From Welwitschia mirabilis (Eukaryota > Gnetophyta > Gnetopsida > Welwitschiales), in the NCBI GenBank assembly GCA_051453625.1, contig JBOZIK010000001.1, positions 17,316,760-17,380,759 on the forward strand: DNA of 64,000 bases, read 5' to 3'. Below, one piece after another: positions 38,124 to 51,293 of the stretch; the first letter of the stretch is position 1, and the number at the start of each line of letters is the position of its first letter. The translations under genes were made by a program, and so were the position numbers. The notes below the pieces were generated by a model that saw only the letters and a list, made by a program, of their open reading frames with translations, ran no database searches and had not been told where the DNA came from.

Positions 38124-40390
38124 ATGATCTTTTTTGGTTACTTTATTTAGTTTTTTAAAATCAATATACATTATTCACTTCTCATATTCCTTAGGCACTA
38201 CTATTAAATGGATAATTCATTTACTATTAGATATGATAAAAATAATTCTAGAATCCATTAATTTAATGATTTCATACTTTATGACTTATTTAAGAGCTAG
38301 ATTTAATTTATTTTAGGGTTTTCTAATAGGTTTTGGATTATCCTCAAAGTAGATTTTATGTTAAATAATGGAAGTAGGAATGGCTATTAAATCTTTATAG
38401 GATTAAGAAAATGCATTAATCTTAGAATTCAAGAGTGATATTAAAATCAATTCTTGTTGAAGGAAAATATTCTCATTTATTACCAATAGTTTGTTTTGAT
38501 CATTACACATGAAGATATATTTTAGTCCACTAAGTAAAGGTTTTATATTTAATTCCAGATTTTTAGCTTTTGTAAAATTTTTATCAAAGTTAACTATTGA
38601 CTTAGACTTTCATCTATAAGACTATAATGGATGATCTTCCTTAAAATATGAAATCTCAGTTGTTCCTAAATGTTAGACTTCTTTATATATTGCAGTTTTA
38701 GTTTCTTCAATATTCTAATTAAAACAATTTATTCCTAAATGCTCATAATTGAGTTGATTATCATTGAAAGCTTTTAAGTTTTCTAGTTTAAGTGCATTGT
38801 CAAATAAGATAGGCTTATGAAGCATTAATCATCTCTGTTTAAGTGGATGATGATATAAAAATATAGTTGGCTTAATTTATTCTTTAATATTCACCTCATC
38901 ATCTAGGTCTTTTTTAGCAACATTAAAATTTTAATGATAAACTTTTTATTGCCTAAGTGACATTCCATTATTCTAGTTCTTATATTTATAATACAATGGG
39001 ATATTGCACAAAATTCTCTACCTAGAAGTAGTTCATAACCTCCCTTATTCTCAATTTCAATCACAACTATATCTATTGGATAGAATGCTTCCTTAATTTA
39101 TATCACCAAATCTTTCATTACTCTTAAATATTTCTTTGTTAATTTATCTATCAATTCTAAGACAACTCATGTAGGCTCAATTCTACTTTCGAAACCAAAT
39201 CATTGACAAATGTGTAAAGGCATAATGTTAACACTGGTTCCTATATTAGTGAAGGCTATTTTTATTCTTTTATATTTTTTGTTAATGTGACACTTACTGG
39301 TGTTACCTCTGGATCCTTAAATTTTGGACATTTTTATAAAGCTAAGTTGGTTATAAATTGGGCTAGGAAGACTTTACTAGACATGGTTTGTTTTTACTTT
39401 CTTCTAATTAGATATCTCCATAACTTAGAATATTTAGAATTTGTTTATATGAGTTTTTAAAATAGTAAATTTATACTCACATTTTGCATTAAGGCTTTAA
39501 GATTTTCATGAAAAGTAAGATTTGTATGTAATATATCAAGCCAAGTTGTAGTAGGTTTCTTATCTTTATCTTGAGAAGAATTTTTCTTTTTATCATTTAA
39601 AGGAGAAGAGAAAGTATGATTTTTTAAAATTTCAATATCCTCTTCTTCTTTATTAGTCTTATCATTTTAAAAAGTTTAAACCTCATGGGTAAGAGGTATT
39701 ATATCATTTCCACTTCTTGTTATAACCTTACAATCTTTTATTACTTCATTAGAATTTGGTAAAAGTTGTGTTGTAAGTAATCCTTGTGATCTTTCATTTG
39801 CAAGCATAGTTTATTAAATAACATTCATAAGATTTTCAATATTTATATTTGTTTTCTCTTGAGATTTTATTAATTCATCAATTGAATTTCTAAGTGGATC
39901 ACTTTGATTTTGTGAATTTGATGTGCTTGCTTAACAATTTAAGTTACTTGGTTGAAAGTTTGAATTGTTTGTTTGAAAGTTAATATTCTCAAATCTATTT
40001 CTGAATGGTTAAAAATTTGGATGATTTGCTTGAAATTTTTTAAATTTTTTCTCAAAGGATTAAAAATTTAATTGTTCATTCATTCTAGGTTGAATATGAT
40101 TTTGATTTTCAATTTTAAAGTTTGAAAACTTTTGGTTAAATGTGCATACCTATTCATAAATCTTCTCTTTGTAAGTAGGTAATAAAGGATACTCTTTTGT
40201 TATATGATAGTTATCTTTACACAAATCATAAGTTGAAACCACACTCTTTTCAATTGTCACTTTTGCATATAATATCATTTTAATATACTTTTCTAATGTT
40301 GTTATAAATTTTTTAAGGAAATTTTTTGGTTCTTTTGTTTTTTCTACTTCCTCCTTTCCTTATTTTACTTCTTTAAGATCTTTTATGATT
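38124..40390 (-). pseudogene. Gypsy gag end, protease and RT start (G3 fragment)
   Basis: Read on the minus strand. A gag zinc knuckle near 40200-40250 reads YDLCKDNYHITKEYP, with the first and last Cys of C-x2-C-x4-H-x4-C as Tyr. An Asn/Gln-rich gag linker follows (39850-40100). The protease active site at 39221-39262 reads FTNIGTSVNI (catalytic Asp to Asn). A retropepsin end block (LLLGREFCAIS) is at about 39000-39030. RT motifs VPKEY and DFKKLNKVTKKDH lie at 38124-38260. This resembles Athila/Tat-type gypsy. The fragment is cut by the gap at 38024-38123 and by G4 LTR sequence at about 40390, so neither end is natural. Stops are frequent. A second, separate copy of the protease-RT spacer is at 50406-50768. 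Confidence 0.8.
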
Positions 40391-41025
40391 TGGCATCATT
40401 ACAATATGTATTTGTATAAATGATTATGCTCAAGAATATTTTGTCATTTACAAATAAAATAGATATCTTATACAACACAACATCCTAATATAGATAAGAT
40501 GGATCTAAATATCATAATCCATCAAATTCCCAGGATAGAAAAAAAAGAATTGATTTCAATAAGAAACACTTATGTATTTTCATAATAAAAATAAATTACA
40601 ATGCAGCAAAGTATAATGTAACATACTTATACAAAGTTAATGTAGGAATAAAAATGAATAATGCATTTAAACTAATAATGATCAACCTTGATAAAGGTTA
40701 CTTTAATAACCTATATTACTCAAAAAATTATCACTATATTAGAAGTAACATAAACTATGAGGTTAAGTATAACAAGCATAGAAAATGAAAAAGAGTTTTT
40801 TATATTATTTAAACCACATCCATGTTACAAAACAACCACACCTCAATGGAGAAATCACAACACAATACCAAAAAAGATGTCTCTATATGACTACAAAGTA
40901 TGGTTCTCTAGCCCTTCGATCTCCTATCATGAGAATTTCTGGTGCAAGTGAAAAAAAGCTAGAGTTAAGAGCCAAACTAATACTTATTAATAATAAACAT
41001 ACAAAGAATAAAATAGAGAAATGTT
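40391..41025 (-). mobile_element. Partial G4-family LTR
   Basis: About 0.63 kb aligns with the left part of the next LTR: the TGTATTTGTRYAA start block, the ...ATATGAGTGGG-like block, the AAAGGYTAC block at about 40695, and the CTATCATGAGAATTTCTGGTGCAAG block. It stops near 41025, where a second LTR begins. The short open stretches at 40757-40951 and 40785-41078 lie in this LTR and are not genes. Confidence 0.6.
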
Positions 41026-44000
41026 ACAATGTGTATTTGTGCAAGTGCTTAAGTTTTAAAGGATTTTGTCATTCATAAAATAAATAGATATCTCACAAAG
41101 TACAACACACTAATATGAGTGGGGGTAGACCCAAAATGTTGTATTCATGTTAAAGACTATGAGACAAAACTCGGATTGCTTTGTAAAAGACTATTATGAA
41201 CCAAAAATAAAGGATAAATGTTAGAAAATAAATTACAACATAAAATGCAAGGTGAAACTAATCTAGATGAAATGCAAAATGGAACTAATACTAATTACTT
41301 TTAGCCTTAACAAAGGCTACCCTTGATAATCTATATCAACTAAGAAATTATCATCAGATCAAGGAAAACATAGACTATAGGGGTTATAATAAAAACTAAC
41401 ATGAATACATGAAAACAAAATAAGTTTTTTGTATTAAAGAGTAATAAGCATTTTGGTTACAAAACAACTAGTTCTCAATAAAGGATTCACATCCCTACAC
41501 CAAGTGCATGTCTTTCTGCAAAGCTCAAAATGGATCTTCCACCCTTTAATTTCCTATTATGAGAATCACCGATGTAATAAAGATAAGAAGGAGAGTTGAA
41601 GGAGGACTTATTTATAGGAAAATATAGCAGAAAAAGACAAACAGAAGGTGTGGTTAGGCATGCTCATTTGCAATTCAGAAATGGATAAAATGATCAAGGG
41701 CCATTGTCAGAGTCGATTACATATCAGTGTCATCTTGACTATCGTCTGGATAACATGAGGGATGATAGTACATTATAAAAGATAACTCATGCTGCTGACT
41801 TAGTAGTCTACATCAGCAGTCGTTGTCTTTCTTGACATGGGGATAACAGAAGGGATGACGGTCTTCTTTAATCATTTTCTTGAAGAGAACTTAGCATTTT
41901 TGTTAATAATCATTCTTCAAAACTCTATGAAAAAGTTGAATAAGNNNNNNNNNNNNNNNNNNNNNNNNNNNNNNNNNNNNNNNNNNNNNNNNNNNNNNNN
42001 NNNNNNNNNNNNNNNNNNNNNNNNNNNNNNNNNNNNNNNNNNNNTGGTGCAAGTGAAAAAAAGCTAGAGTTAAGAGCCAAACCAATACTTATTAATAATA
42101 AACATACAAAGAATAAAATAGAGAAATGTTGCATTGTGTATTTGTGTAAGTTCTTAAGTTCTAAATGATTTTGTCATTCACAAAATAAATAGATATCTCA
42201 CAAAGTACAACACACTAGTATGAGTGGGAGTAGACCCAAAATGTTATATTCATGTTGAAGACTATGAGATGAAACTCGTATTGCTTTGTAAAAGAATAAT
42301 AAGAACCATAAATATAGGACAAATGTAAGAAAATAAATTGAAATGTAAAATGTAAGGTGCAAATATCTAGATAAAATGAAAAATGGAACTAATACTACTT
42401 ACTTTTAGCCTTAATAAAGACTACCCTTGATAATCTATATCATTCAAGAAATTGTCATCAGATTAAGGGCAACATAAACTATAAGGGTTATTAAAAAATC
42501 TTCAATGCAAATATGAAAATAAGATAAAGTTTATATTAAAAATGAGTAATAAGCATCTGGGTTATAAAATAGTTAAGCTTTAATGCAGGATATGCAACCC
42601 TCCACTAAAGGAACATCTTTTTGTAATACTCGAGATGGACCTCTTACCCTTTAATCTCTTGTCATGATAATTTCAAATGTAATGAAGATGATAAGAAGAA
42701 TCGAAGGGGAACTTATTTATAACAACTTATAGTAGAAAATAATAAACAAAAGGTATGATAAGATATGCTCTTTTACATNNNNNNNNNNNNNNNNNNNNNN
42801 NNNNNNNNNNNNNNNNNNNNNNNNNNNNNNNNNNNNNNNNNNNNNNNNNNNNNNNNNNNNNNNNNNNNNNNNNNNNNNTAAACTATAAGGGTTATTAAAA
42901 AATCTTCAATGAAAATATAAAAATAAAGTAAAGTTTATATTAAAAATGAGTAATAAGCATCTAGATTATAAAATAGTAGAGCTTTAATGTAGGATATACA
43001 ACCCTCCATCAAAGGAACATCTTTTTGCAACACTTGAGATGGACCTCCTACCCTTTAATCTTCTATCATGATAATTTCAAATGCAATGAAGATGATAAGA
43101 AGAATCGAAGAAAAACTTATTTATAACAACTTATAGTAGAAAAAATAAACAAAAGGTATGACAAGATATGCTCTTTTACATAAATGAAATAGACAAAATA
43201 ATCAAGGATCACTATCAGAGTCAATTACATATCAGTGTTGTCCTAACTGTTATTCAAATGACAAGGGGTATGATAGCTTATTACAAAAGATGATTCAAAA
43301 TAATGACTTAGCAGTGATTTGGTAGTTCACATTAGCAACTAGTGGTGTCATCGTCCTACCTATCATGTAGACAACAAAGGGAACAATAATCATCTTAATC
43401 ATATTCTTAAGGAGAAATTTAGTATTTTTATTAGTAATTTTCTTNNNNNNNNNNNNNNNNNNNNNNNNNNNNNNNNNNNNNNNNNNNNNNNNNNNNNNNN
43501 NNNNNNNNNNNNNNNNNNNNNNNNNNNNNNNNNNNNNNNNNNNNNNNNNNNNNNNNNNNNNNNNNNNNNNNNNNNNNNNNAGTAGAAAATAATAAACAAA
43601 AGGTATGATAAGATATGCTCTTTTACATAAATGAAATAGACGAAATGATCAAGGATTACTATCAGAGTCAATTACATATCAGTGTTGTCCTAACTGTTAT
43701 TTGAATGATAAGGGGCATGATAGCTTATTATAACAGATAATTCAAAATGATAACTTAGCAGTGATTTGGTAGTTCATATTAGCAACCAGTGGTATCATCA
43801 TCCTATCTATCATGCAGATAACAAAGGAAACAATGATTATCTTAATCATATTCTTAAGGAGAAATTTAGTATTTTTATTAGTAATCTTCTTTCAAAGATC
43901 TTTGCATCAGAATGTGCCTTAAATACATCAAATATGGGTAAGAATTACACATTTCTGATATCTTTTATCATTTCTCTAAAATCCTCAAAATTGCACTTAA

Positions 44001-44069
44001 ACCTATACAAAAGTCTTATAAAACAACTCATAAAACCCCATAAAATAACCAAAAATTTGTAGTACAACA
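41026..44069 (-). mobile_element. G4-family LTR, minus orientation (true length about 1.1 kb)
   Basis: On the minus strand it starts TGTTGTAC at 44069, directly after a polypurine tract (44070-44083). It ends near 41026. Three gaps inflate it: 40936-41944 recurs at 42045-43450, 42477-42778 at 42879 onward, and a further stretch at 43581. Collapsing these leaves about 1.1 kb, matching the other G4 LTRs. A TATA element lies at 41607-41616. Open stretches 41837-42067, 43399-43671 and 43766-44062 fall in LTR sequence. Confidence 0.7.
41607..41618 (-). promoter_or_regulatory. TATA box in G4 LTR
   Basis: The minus strand reads CTATAAATAAGT. Related copies keep TTATAAATAAGT near 42708-42720 and 45618-45630. 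This position would start the element's RNA. Confidence 0.55.
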
Positions 44070-44310
44070 TACTCCCCCACTTAGCCTTTATCAGTCCTTG
44101 ATAAAAACTAGGCAAAAAACCATAATTATGAGGTAATGTTTTTTCAAAAGATAAATATGGAATTATAAAATAGGCTCATATAACATATCACATAGATAAA
44201 TAACAAGAAATGCATAATGTGTATGGGAATTTAAAAATTCTATATCATGAAAGATCTAAATTAAGTTAAAAAATTTTGAAAATGGATCATGAAAATAGGT
44301 CTCTCAATTT
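44070..44310 (-). mobile_element. Polypurine tract and short 3' internal remnant of a G4 element
   Basis: The plus strand TACTCCCCCACTTAGCC is the complement of GGCTAAGTGGGGGAGTA, a classic polypurine tract next to the LTR start. The following 240 bases align with 46131-46350 of a second copy. They stop near 44310, where another LTR begins with TGTAATGTGTATG, so the internal region is interrupted by that LTR. Confidence 0.7.
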
Positions 44311-46124
44311 ATTTGTAATGTGTATGTATGTAAGTGTTTATATTCAAAAGGATTCTATCATTTATAAAATAAGATAGATCTCTCACATAATCCAATATCC
44401 TAGTATGAGTGGGAATTAACCTGAAATGTCATATTCTCATTGAAGACTATGGAATAAGACTTATATTATCTTTTTCAAAGGAAATGAAAATACGAAATAA
44501 AAANNNNNNNNNNATGCAATGCAAATGAAAATGCAGTTTTATCTAAATGCAAATGCAAATAATCCTAAACTACCTTCTTTCATCCTTAACAAAGGCTACC
44601 CTTAATGATCTATATCATCCAAGAAATTGTTACTAGATTAATAGCAATATAAACCATAAGGATCATCTTAGAAACTAATATGTGTAAAAGAAAAATAAAG
44701 TTTTATATTAAAGAAGTAATAACATCTAGGTTATAAAATAGCCAAGATTCAATGAAGGATGCATATCTCTCTACCAAAGGAACATCTTTATGTAATATTC
44801 TAGATGATATTCTTCCCTTTGATCTCCTATCATAAGAATTTCCAATGTAANNNNNNNNNNNNNNNNNNNNNNNNNNNNNNNNNNNNNNNNNNNNNNNNNN
44901 NNNNNNNNNNNNNNNNNNNNNNNNNNNNNNNNNNNNNNNNNNNNNNNNNNTATATGGGAATTTAAAAATTCTATATAATGAAAGATATAAATTAAGTTAA
45001 AAATTTTTGAAAATAAGCCATGAAAATAGGTCTCTCAATTTGTTGTAATGTGTATGTATGTAAGTATTTATATTCAAAAGGATTCTATCATTTATAAAAT
45101 AAGATAAATCTCTCACACAATACAACATCCTAGTATGAGTGGGAATTAACCTGAAATGTCATATTCTCATATAAGACTATGAAATAAGACTTATATTATC
45201 TTTTCCAAAGGAAATGAGAATAAGAAATAAAAAATAATGCAGAAAAATAAATCTGCAATGCAAATGAAAATGTAGTTTTATCTAAATGCAAATGCAAATG
45301 ATCCTAAACTACCTCCTTTCATCTTTAACAAAGGCTACCCTTAATGATCTATATCATCTAAGAAATTGTTACTAGATCAAGAGCAATATAAATCATAAGG
45401 ATCATCTTAGAAACTAATATGCATAAAAGAAAACTAAAGTTTTATATTAAAGAAGTAAAAACATCTAGGTTATAAAATAGCCAAGCTTCAATGAAGGATG
45501 CATAGCTCTCTATCAAAGGCGCGTCTTTATGTAATATTCCAGATGGATCTTCTTCCCTTTGATCTCCTATCATGAGAATTTCCAATGTAATGAAGATGAG
45601 AGGAAGAGTCAAAGAGGAACTTATTTATAACAACTTACAGTAGAAAGCAACAAACAAAAGGTGTGTTAAGATATACTTTTTGTAAATGAAATAGATGAAA
45701 TGGTCAAGGATCACTGTCATAATGGGTTACATGTTAGTATCATCCCAGATATTATCTAAACAATAAGGGAGGTGACAACTTATTTCAAAAGATGACTTAA
45801 AATGATGACTTAGCATTGATTCAACAGTCCACATTAGTAACAAGTAGTATCATTGTCCTGCTTGTTATAGGGATGATAAAGGTGACAATAGTTTTCTTAA
45901 TCATATTCCTAAGGTAAAACTTAGTATTTTTATTAGTAACAATCCTCCAAAGTTCTATATATTAGAATGGGCCTTAAATACATCAAATCTAGGTAAGAAT
46001 TGTACATTTTTGAGATCTTTTATTATTTTTTCAAAATCCTTAGAATTGCATCTAAGCCTATACAAAGGTCCTACAAAATAACTCATAACACTTCATTAAA
46101 TAATCACAAATTGGTAGCACAACA
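44311..46124 (-). mobile_element. Second G4-family LTR, minus orientation
   Basis: It runs on the minus strand from TGTTGTGC at 46124 to about 44311. A gap-flanking duplication (44218-44850 recurs from 44951) inflates it; the copy 45048-46124 gives 1.08 kb. The polypurine tract beside it is decayed to AAGTAGGGAGCTA (46125-46137). The same LTR start appears again at 47920 because 45714-47406 is duplicated. Confidence 0.7.
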
Positions 46125-49100
46125 TAGCTCCCTACTTAGCCTTTATTAGTTCTTGACAAAAACTAAGGAAAAAGTCATAATTGTGAGCCAATTTTGTTTT
46201 TAAAAGACAAATATGGAATTATAAAATAGGCTCATAAAAACATCACATAGATAAATATTAAGTAATGCATAATGTATATAGAAGATTAAAAATTTTATAT
46301 TATGAAAGAACTAAATTAAGTTAAAAATTTTTAAAAATAAGCCATGAAAATGGATCTCTATCCCCTAAAGAAAAAGCAATACATTCCATATTGGAAACTA
46401 TATAAAAAAAAGTAGATGAGAGTGCAAAAGTAGATAAAAAAGGAAAACTTTCTAAAATGAAGTGCAAAGCTAAGTAATGCCAGTTTTGAAAAATATAGAT
46501 CTATGGAATATTTGGACAAGTAAATAAAAATGCTTCATTACAAAAATAAGTAATAGCAGCAGTTATAACACTAAAAGTAAACATCATAAAATTTATTTAA
46601 AAAACTCAACTAAGTAAGAAATCATGATCATAAGAAACTATAGTAATGACTTTAAAATAACTAATCAAACTATAAAAGAAAATAAAAATAATGGGTATAA
46701 GATAATAGGAATAAACGATAGCTTGTCTATCTAATATTTTAACCTAACACACTCTCATAAAAGAAATCATAACATCACTTGATGTAAAAATGCATCACTT
46801 CATGTGTAAAAAATTCCATTCGATAAGGCAGTCGTTATGATGATGCTAAAGATAAAACAAATGAATAGACCAAAGAATTGCTCAAAAATGAACTCACTTA
46901 TTGGCATCTCAAAACAAAGACCCAAATCTTAAGAAATGAAATGAGCTTATGAAATAGAATAAAAGTATAGAAAACAATCAATGCCTTCTATGATACTAGA
47001 AACACCACTAATTCATAGCCTCGAAATTTTAGTACAACTTTATTATCCATGATGAGAGGAGTGCAGCCACCATCAAAGAAGTAAAAAGCTATGAAGCATG
47101 ACCAACTAACCTCCTAGTAAAGTTTTAACAGCTATCATATTACACTGTCAAAGGCTCCTATCAGAAATATTTACCCCGATGTACTTGCAGTAAGACATCA
47201 TGATAATCATGTTTTTAAAATATCATAAATAAGACATCATGATTTTATTTTACCTCTTTTTTTCCCAAAAACTTGAAAGACACATTCCACATAATCAAAC
47301 ATTCCAAAAGATAAAGGTAAAAGTTGTAAGATAAAGACCAAAAATCTCTTAAATAATCTAAGATTCTTTTACCATTGAGAAAAATGAGCATCTTCCTTTA
47401 AATTGANNNNNNNNNNNNNNNNNNNNNNNNNNNNNNNNNNNNNNNNNNNNNNNNNNNNNNNNNNNNNNNNNNNNNNNNNNNNNNNNNNNNNNNNNNNNNN
47501 NNNNNNTCACTATCATAGTGGGTTACATGTTAGTATCATCCCAACTATCATCCAAACAATAAGTGAGATGATAGCTTATTACAAAAGATGACTTAAAATG
47601 ATGATTTAGCATTGATTCAGCAGTCTACCTTAGCAACAAGTAGTATCATCTTCCTGCTTGTTATAGGGATGATAAAGGTGACAATAATCTTCTTAACCAT
47701 ATTCTTAAGGTAAAACTTAGTAATTTTATTAGTAACATTCCTTTAAAGCTCTATGTATTAGAATGTGCCTTAAATACAACAAATATAGGTAAGAATTACA
47801 CATTTATAAGATCATCTATTATTTTTCCAAAATCCTTAGAATTGCATCTAAGCCTATACAAAGGTCCTATAAAACAACTCATAACACTTCATTAAATAAC
47901 CACAAATGGATAGCACAACATAGCTCTCCACTTAGCCTTTATTAGTCTTTAATAAAAACTAAGCAAAAAACCATAATTGTAAGCCAATTTTGTTTTCAAA
48001 AGATAAATATGCAATTATAAAATATGCTCATAAAACACATCACACAGATAAATAACAAGTAATGCATATTATATTATGAAAGAACTAAATTAAGTTAAAA
48101 ATTTTTAAAAATAAGCAATGAAAATGGGTCTCAGTACCCTAGAGAAAAAGTAATACATTCTATATTGGAAAATAGAGTAAAAAAAGTAGATGAGAATGAG
48201 AAGGTAGATAAAAAAGGACAATTTTCTAAAATGAAGTGAAAAGCTAAGTAATGCCAGTTTTGAAAAATATAATCTATGAAATATGTTGACAAGTAAATAA
48301 AAATATTTCATTACAAAAATAAGTAAGAGCAGCACTTATAACACTAAAAGTAAACATCATAAAATTTATTTAAAAAACTCAACTAAGAAAGAAATCATGA
48401 TGATAAGAAAATATAGTAATGACTTTAAAATAACTAATCAAACTATAAAAGAAAATAAAAAGAATGGATATAAGATAATAGGAATAAAATATATCTTGTC
48501 TATCTAATATTTTAACCTAACACACTCTCATAAAAGAAATCATAACATAACTTAATGTAAAAATGCATCACTTCATGTGTAAAAAATTCCATTCGATAAG
48601 GTATTCATTATGATGATGCTAAAGATAAAATAAATGAATAGACCAAAGAATTGCTTAAAAATCAACTCACTTATCGGTATCTCAAAACAAAGACCCAAAT
48701 CTTAAGAAATGAAATGAGCTTATGGAATAAACTAAAAGTTTAGAAAATAATCAATGCCTTCTATGATACTAGGAACACCACTAATTCATAAACTCAAAGT
48801 TTTAGTACAACTTTATTATCCATGATGAGGGAAGTGAAGCCACCATTAAAGAAGTAAAAACCTATGAAGCATGATCAACTAATCTCCTAGTGGAGTTTTA
48901 GTAGCTACCATATTACACTGTCAAAGGCTCCTCTCAGAAATATTACCTCGATGTACTTGCAGTAATACATCATGACAACCATGTTTTTAAAATATCACAA
49001 ATAAGATATCATGGTGTTATTTTACCTCTTTTTTTTCAAAAACTTGAAAGACAAATTCCACATGATCAAACATTCCAAAAGAGAAAGGTAAAATTTGTAA

Positions 49101-50241
49101 GATAAATACAAAAAAAGGACTCTTAAATAATCTAAGATCCTTTTACCATTGAGAAAAATGAGCATCTTCCTTTAAATTGAAGTTGATGAATGTGTGAATG
49201 TCCTATGATTGAATAAATCCAATCTTACCACCAAAATGCCTAAGTTAAAAGACTAGTCATGGAGATAAATACATAAGTCAAGTTTGAAAAATGATTAAGT
49301 AATGCCATAATAATGTTTAAAGAAAAAAGCTAAGAGAAAATTTAGATGATTTACTCATGTAATTCCAAACTTTTCCCCTCAACTTCCTGAAATTCTTGAA
49401 TAGCCAAGTTAGAAATGTCAACAGAGCCATAAAAATGTATTTTCTCAAAATAATAAAAAATGAAAATTAAGATTTTATTAACTCTCAACCTGCTCATCAT
49501 CCAGATGATAGAGGGGATGATAAGAATAGGGAAGAAAAATAAAAAATTATCAAAAAACACAAAAAATATTAAAAATCTATCAAAACTAACTATCATCCTA
49601 TCTATCGTGAGGATGACAAAGGAGATGACAAANNNNNNNNNNNNNNNNNNNNNNNNNNNNNNNNNNNNNNNNNNNNNNNNNNNNNNNNNNNNNNNNNNNN
49701 NNNNNNNNNNNNNNNNNNNNNNNNNNNNNNNNAAGTAATAGAAAACAAAAATCATGATTTTATTAACTATCATCCTGCTCATCATCCAAATGATAGAGGA
49801 GATGATAAGAATAGGGAAGAAAAATAAGAAATTATCAGAAAACACAAAAAAATATTAAAAATCTAAAAAACTATCAAAACTAACTATCATCATGTCTATT
49901 ATGAGGATGACAAAGGAGATAACAGATTATTATTGAAGAAACAAAAATAGAAACTACATATAAAAATAAAAACTCAAAGAAAAAAAAATGAAAACAAAGA
50001 CTATTAAAACAAAAAGCTGAAAATAAAATTCCAAGGCAAGCAAATTTTTATTTAATTTTTAAATCTAACTCATACTTTTATTAAAAAAAGGAAAAAAATT
50101 AAGGATCTATTTTGGTTGCAAGATATTGCATTCTTTTAGAGAAATAAGCTCCAAACCAGAAATTTACCAATTGATAAAACAGAAAAGAGGTATAATTATT
50201 TTCAAACAAAATCAATTGGATGAAAAGAGGAGTAATGTATA
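46125..50241 (-). mobile_element. Long 3' internal region of a G4 element, non-coding
   Basis: Bases 45714-47406 are repeated at 47507-49182 around the gap, so unique sequence is near 2.3 kb. No pol domain is seen. Around 49490-49630 and 49760-49930 there are TCATCC...GGATGA modules like those in the plus-strand copy at 470-560. Open stretches 48105-48335 and 49351-49845 are low in complexity (Phe, Ile, Tyr rich) and cross gaps or repeats. I see no gene. Confidence 0.6.
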
Positions 50242-50405
50242 NNNNNNNNNNNNNNNNNNNNNNNNNNNNNNNNNNNNNNNNNNNNNNNNNNNNNNNNNNN
50301 NNNNNNNNNNNNNNNNNNNNNNNNNNNNNNNNNNNNNNNNNNNNNNNNNNNNNNNNNNNNNNNNNNNNNNNNNNNNNNNNNNNNNNNNNNNNNNNNNNNN
50401 NNNNN

Positions 50406-50768
50406 TTATGATTTTTAATTTTTGGCTTATGTGATAGACAATCTCCCTCAAGATGTGAATCTCAGAATTGGACTTCCTTATATACTAAAGATTCTTTCTC
50501 ACTATCAAAGTTGGATGAATCAATGGTTTCTTCAATCCCAAGTTGGTCATCAATAAGCATAGGCTTATATGATTTTATCTTTATTCCTTTAATTGGATGA
50601 TGTTATAGGAATAAAGTTGGTTTCATGTTATTTTTAATGTTTATTTCATCATCTAAATATTTCTCAGTTACATCAAAGACTCTAATCATAAACATTTTAT
50701 TTCCACAATGACATTTCATTATTACTGCTGTTATATCAATGACGTAATGGGCTATTGCATAAAAGGCT
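50406..50768 (-). pseudogene. Gypsy protease-to-RT spacer fragment (second G3-type copy)
   Basis: The minus strand translates almost openly for about 120 codons. It begins AFYAIAHYVIDI at 50768, continues MKCHCGNKMFMIRVFDV, then KPTLFL, then YKPMLIDDQLGIEETIDSSN, with only two or so stops. It aligns with the stretch after the protease in the fragment at 38124-40390 (block ECHLGNKKF, 38900-38960, and on to about 38600). The sequence is therefore from the same gypsy family but better preserved. Both ends fall at gaps (50242-50405, 50769-50830). It lies next to the outer end of the G5 LTR, so G5 may have inserted into it. Its role in the polyprotein is unknown to me. Confidence 0.7.
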
Positions 50769-51283
50769 NNNNNNNNNNNNNNNNNNNNNNNNNNNNNNNN
50801 NNNNNNNNNNNNNNNNNNNNNNNNNNNNNNGTAGCAAGCTGAAATGACCTACCATGAATTATAAAAATTTTAACTCGCTTTGAGGTCAAAATTTAATCCC
50901 AGGATATCAAAGTTGCAAATTTTAAGTAATGCTCTAATACTCACATGTGATATCCCTAAAAAGATCAATTTAAAGAAAAGGAAGAACTTACTTTCCTTTA
51001 TACAAAAATTATGGATACTTAAACAAGGCTTAAATTTAAATTGTACATGAAATAATATGATAGNNNNNNNNNNNNNNNNNNNNNNNNNNNNNNNNNNNNN
51101 NNNNNNNNNNNNNNNNNNNNNNNNNNNNNNNNNNNNNNNNNNNNNNNNNNNNNNNNNNNNNNNTTACTTTGAAGCCAAAATTTAATCCTAGGATATCACA
51201 GTTGCAAATTTCAAGTAATGCTCTAATACTCACATGTGATATACCTAAAAAGATCAATTTAAAGAAAAGGAAGAACTTACTTT

Positions 51284-51293
51284 CCTTTATATA
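51284..51293 (-). promoter_or_regulatory. TATA box in G5 3' LTR
   Basis: The minus strand reads TATATAAAGG. The identical element occurs in the 5' LTR at 60892-60901, and the duplicated gap flank near 50995 has a decayed form. Confidence 0.55.

Noticed and set aside
40757-41078. Overlapping open stretches of 64 and 97 codons
   Set aside because: They lie inside a G4 LTR copy and are broken in the duplicate copies.
49351-49845. 164-codon open stretch, minus strand
   Set aside because: It crosses a gap and consists of two near-identical low-complexity halves produced by the gap-flanking duplication.
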